NCBI GenBank assembly: GCA_947167535.1
Contig: CAMVIL010000040.1
Coordinates: 1 to 8,445, forward strand
Reading direction: 5' to 3'
Source: an uncultured Ruminococcus sp.
Lineage (GTDB): Bacteria; Bacillota; Clostridia; Oscillospirales; Ruminococcaceae
Length of the DNA: 8,445 nucleotides
The notes beneath the pieces were generated by a model that saw only the letters and a program-made list of their open reading frames with translations, was not told the DNA's origin and did not search any database. Positions 6,791-8,445 of this stretch are shown here, piece by piece (the first letter of the stretch is position 1; each line of letters starts with the position of its first letter). Made by a program: the position numbers and the translations under genes.

Positions 6791-7480
6791 ATGAACAGCT
6801 TTCATGAAAACGCGGAGAGATTTCCGCTGTACAACAGGATCAGACAGGATCACGATATCAGCGTGTACATAAAGGCACAGAACGAGTCGATGCAGGCGAT
6901 GGGGTATACCGAGCACAGCTTTGCTCACATCGGCGTCGTTGCCGACCACGTGGGGTACATTCTGGAGACACTGGGGCTGGACGACCACACGATCGACCTC
7001 GCCCTGACGGCGGCATGGATGCACGATCTCGGCAACGTCATAAACCGCGAGGATCACAGCCAGTCGGGCGCGATGATGACCTTCTATCTGCTGGACAAAA
7101 TGGGCATCCCCGCTGAGGATATCGCGCCGATAATCAAGGCCATCGGCAACCACGACGAAGGCTGCGGTCTGCCTGTGAGCAAGATCGCGGCGGCACTAAT
7201 AATCGCCGACAAATCCGACGTCAGAAGAAGCCGCGTTCAGGACAAAGACAAAACGAATTTCGATATCCACGACAGGGTGAACTATTCCGTCAAGTCGTCG
7301 GTGCTGAAGATCAATCAGGATCACACTGCGATCAAGCTGAAGCTCGATATCGACACAAGATACGGTGAGATCGGCGAATATTTCGAGATCTTCATGGAGC
7401 GTATGCTGCTCTGCCGCAAAGCCGCAGGATTTCTCGGTCTTGAATTCCATCTGATAATAAACGAGCAAACGTTGATGTGA
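6791..7480 (+). CDS. HD-domain metal-dependent phosphohydrolase
   Basis: 229 residues from ATG 6791, with AAGGAG at 6775-6780 placed 10 nt upstream; an ATG at 6781 directly abuts that site and opens only an 8-codon frame. The protein is soluble, without signal or membrane segments. It carries the HD superfamily ligands in order: His46, the His78-Asp79 doublet in WMHDLGN, His89, His121 in GNHDE and Asp140 in ADKSD. HD proteins bind divalent metals and cleave phosphomonoesters or phosphodiesters, often of nucleotides. The C-terminal third (about 150-229) is beta-rich with a final helix and is not assigned to a known module. The gene begins 23 nt after the NUDIX stop and probably shares its promoter. 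Enzyme fold is secure; substrate is unknown. Confidence 0.85.
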   Translation: MNSFHENAERFPLYNRIRQDHDISVYIKAQNESMQAMGYTEHSFAHIGVVADHVGYILETLGLDDHTIDLALTAAWMHDLGNVINREDHSQSGAMMTFYLLDKMGIPAEDIAPIIKAIGNHDEGCGLPVSKIAAALIIADKSDVRRSRVQDKDKTNFDIHDRVNYSVKSSVLKINQDHTAIKLKLDIDTRYGEIGEYFEIFMERMLLCRKAAGFLGLEFHLIINEQTLM

Positions 7481-7502
7481 AAACTACATTACATAAAAAC
7501 TG

Positions 7503-7541
7503 AAACGGATAGCTGGCATTTGAACCGGCTATCCGTTTTTT
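7503..7541 (+). terminator. Rho-independent terminator between the HD gene and surE remnant
   Basis: AAACGGATAGC (7503-7513) pairs perfectly with GCTATCCGTTT (7528-7538), and the stem can extend inward by three more pairs. The run of six Ts is at 7536-7541. The A-rich 5' side gives a T-rich tail in the other direction, so it may serve both convergent genes. It touches the stop codon of the surE remnant at 7541-7543. Confidence 0.85.
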
Positions 7542-8206
7542 CATCTTATGTTGCGAGCCTTGCCCACCGAAACAAACCCGTCAAGCACCGCCCGAAGATC
7601 AGTCCCCGCCTCAGCTTCCCAGCAGCGAACGCCCTCGACGGTATATGTAGTCCTGTCCCCGCTGACCTTCGTCTCGTTGTAGTGGTCGCAGTAAAAATCA
7701 TCGGTGGAGACCAGCCGATCGCGCAGGATACCTCCGCATTCCGACAGCCTGCAGGACGGAAAATTCACATTCCAGATCTCCCAGAGATCCAGCGGCTTCT
7801 CGATAAGCTCGCCGATCAGCTCACGCAGATACCTGTCCGTGACCTCGTGAATTTCATTAGCATCTTCGGAGAATGCGATCGCGTGGATCTTCTGAAAAGC
7901 CGCCTCGAACGCCGCACCAGCCGTCGCGGAATACTGAATATCGGAAGCAAGATTGTAGCCGTGATTAATGCCCGAAAAAACATGGTCGGGCTTGCCCGGC
8001 ACGATGTTGAGCACACCTATACGGACGCAGTCGGCAGGAGTCCCGTCACTGGCAAAAGCGTGAACACCCTCCACGGGAAAATCCACCCGCCACGCATCGA
8101 AGCTGCCCCTGAGCGTAATGCTGTGAGAAGCCGCACTCCGCTGACTCTCGGGAGCAACCACCCAAACCTCGCCGAACTTCTTCGCAGCCTCGGCAAGGCG
8201 AATAAT
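7541..8206 (-). pseudogene. surE: 5'-truncated surE (5'/3'-nucleotidase), catalytic NDDG motif missing
   Basis: SurE similarity runs from IIRLAEAAKKFGEVWVVAPE at 8206 to the TGA at 7541-7543. The first 14 or so residues, normally containing the metal-binding Asp-Asp of NDDG, are absent; instead an in-frame TGA (8209-8207) and unrelated sequence follow upstream. Remaining signatures are clear: GTPADCV, SGINHGYNLASDIQYSATAGAAFEAAF and the C-terminal NVNFP and LVSTDDFY segments. Intact SurE is a cytoplasmic phosphatase of nucleoside monophosphates. A GTG at 8161-8159 could start a 206-residue product, but it is an internal Val of the VVAP strand, no ribosome site is apparent, and the product would lack the catalytic aspartates. 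The gene is therefore judged dead in this arrangement. The cut at about 8207 suggests insertion, deletion or an assembly join. Confidence 0.87.
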
Positions 8207-8445
8207 TCACTTTCTAATCAGCGCGTGGTACACTTTGGGGTTGACAAACACCCGCTACTGGAGTTGACTCGGTTGATAGTGCAAGAGCTTTATGCAAGCT
8301 TAATGGGATTGTGCTTTGATTAATGGACAGTTTTTCAATGAGAATATTTTGCGACAAGGAAAGGCGAAAGGCAAAATAAGAAAGCTGTAGCCAAGCACGT
8401 CAAAAGAACATATAATCAAAAGCCATAAGACGATCAATTTTAAAC
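8207..8445. other. Unassigned AT-richer tail beyond the surE breakpoint
   Basis: Base composition drops from the GC-rich coding level to roughly 35-37% GC over 8281-8445. No frame shows a recognisable family. The plus frame starting at 8207 is open to TAA 8321-8323, and short basic stretches are open up to the window end (for example RKGERQNKKAVAKHVKR), but none has a ribosome site with a suitable start. A minus-strand frame is open for about 62 codons upstream of 8217 and is equally unrecognised. TTGACA at 8241-8246 lacks a matching -10. The tail may be the edge of a mobile element or of foreign or misjoined DNA; the sequence alone does not decide. Confidence 0.4.

Noticed and set aside
7520..8323. 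A 267-codon plus-strand open frame overlapping surE and the tail
   Set aside because: It begins inside the terminator hairpin and is antisense to well-conserved SurE motifs, so it is not a gene; only its last part (8207-8323) lies outside surE and is unassigned.
1..8445. CRISPR array, tRNA, rRNA or riboswitch
   Set aside because: No regularly spaced repeats, tRNA-like cloverleaf or known riboswitch core was noticed on reading either strand.

Overview
The window looks like chromosome of a fibre-degrading gut or rumen Clostridia bacterium, most likely Ruminococcus or a close relative in the Oscillospiraceae. The reasons are an N-terminal type I dockerin on a pectin lyase, a secreted SGNH esterase carrying Big2, 'YTGK'-type and fibronectin III modules, a sensor-GGDEF protein of a type I associate with this group, purine-rich ribosome sites, and GC-rich coding DNA. 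The species assignment is inference; no rRNA or other marker gene is present.

Layout. (1) Positions 1-1115, plus strand: the 3' part of a sensor-GGDEF (diguanylate cyclase) gene that enters from outside the window and is interrupted by an in-frame TAG at 150-152. (2) 1121-1156: a perfect 11-bp terminator hairpin between convergent genes. (3) 1171-3162, minus strand: a secreted CE2-like SGNH/GDSL esterase. (4) 3163-3452: a divergent regulatory region with a good promoter for the rightward gene and repeated GTAC-centred palindromes. (5) 3453-6011, plus strand: a secreted, dockerin-bearing rhamnogalacturonan lyase (PL11) with a C-terminal ricin-type beta-trefoil, followed by a terminator. (6) 6064-6200: back-to-back promoters that are near-inverted copies of each other. 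(7) 6209-6767: a NUDIX hydrolase gene with a frameshift. (8) 6791-7480: an intact HD-domain phosphohydrolase, probably in the same operon. (9) 7503-7541: a terminator. (10) 7541-8206, minus strand: a surE nucleotidase gene whose 5' end, including the NDDG motif, is missing. (11) 8207-8445: an AT-richer tail with no recognisable gene.

The esterase and lyase form a divergent pair that could jointly deacetylate and cleave the rhamnogalacturonan I backbone of pectin. The NUDIX, HD and SurE genes all belong to families that often act on nucleotides or diphosphate compounds, but no common pathway can be read from the sequence. No clearly novel system was found. The most notable feature is that three of six genes carry disruptive lesions (nonsense, 5-bp frameshift, 5' truncation). 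This is either local gene decay and rearrangement or assembly and consensus error. The second most notable feature is a consensus-like antisense promoter aimed at the end of the lyase gene.
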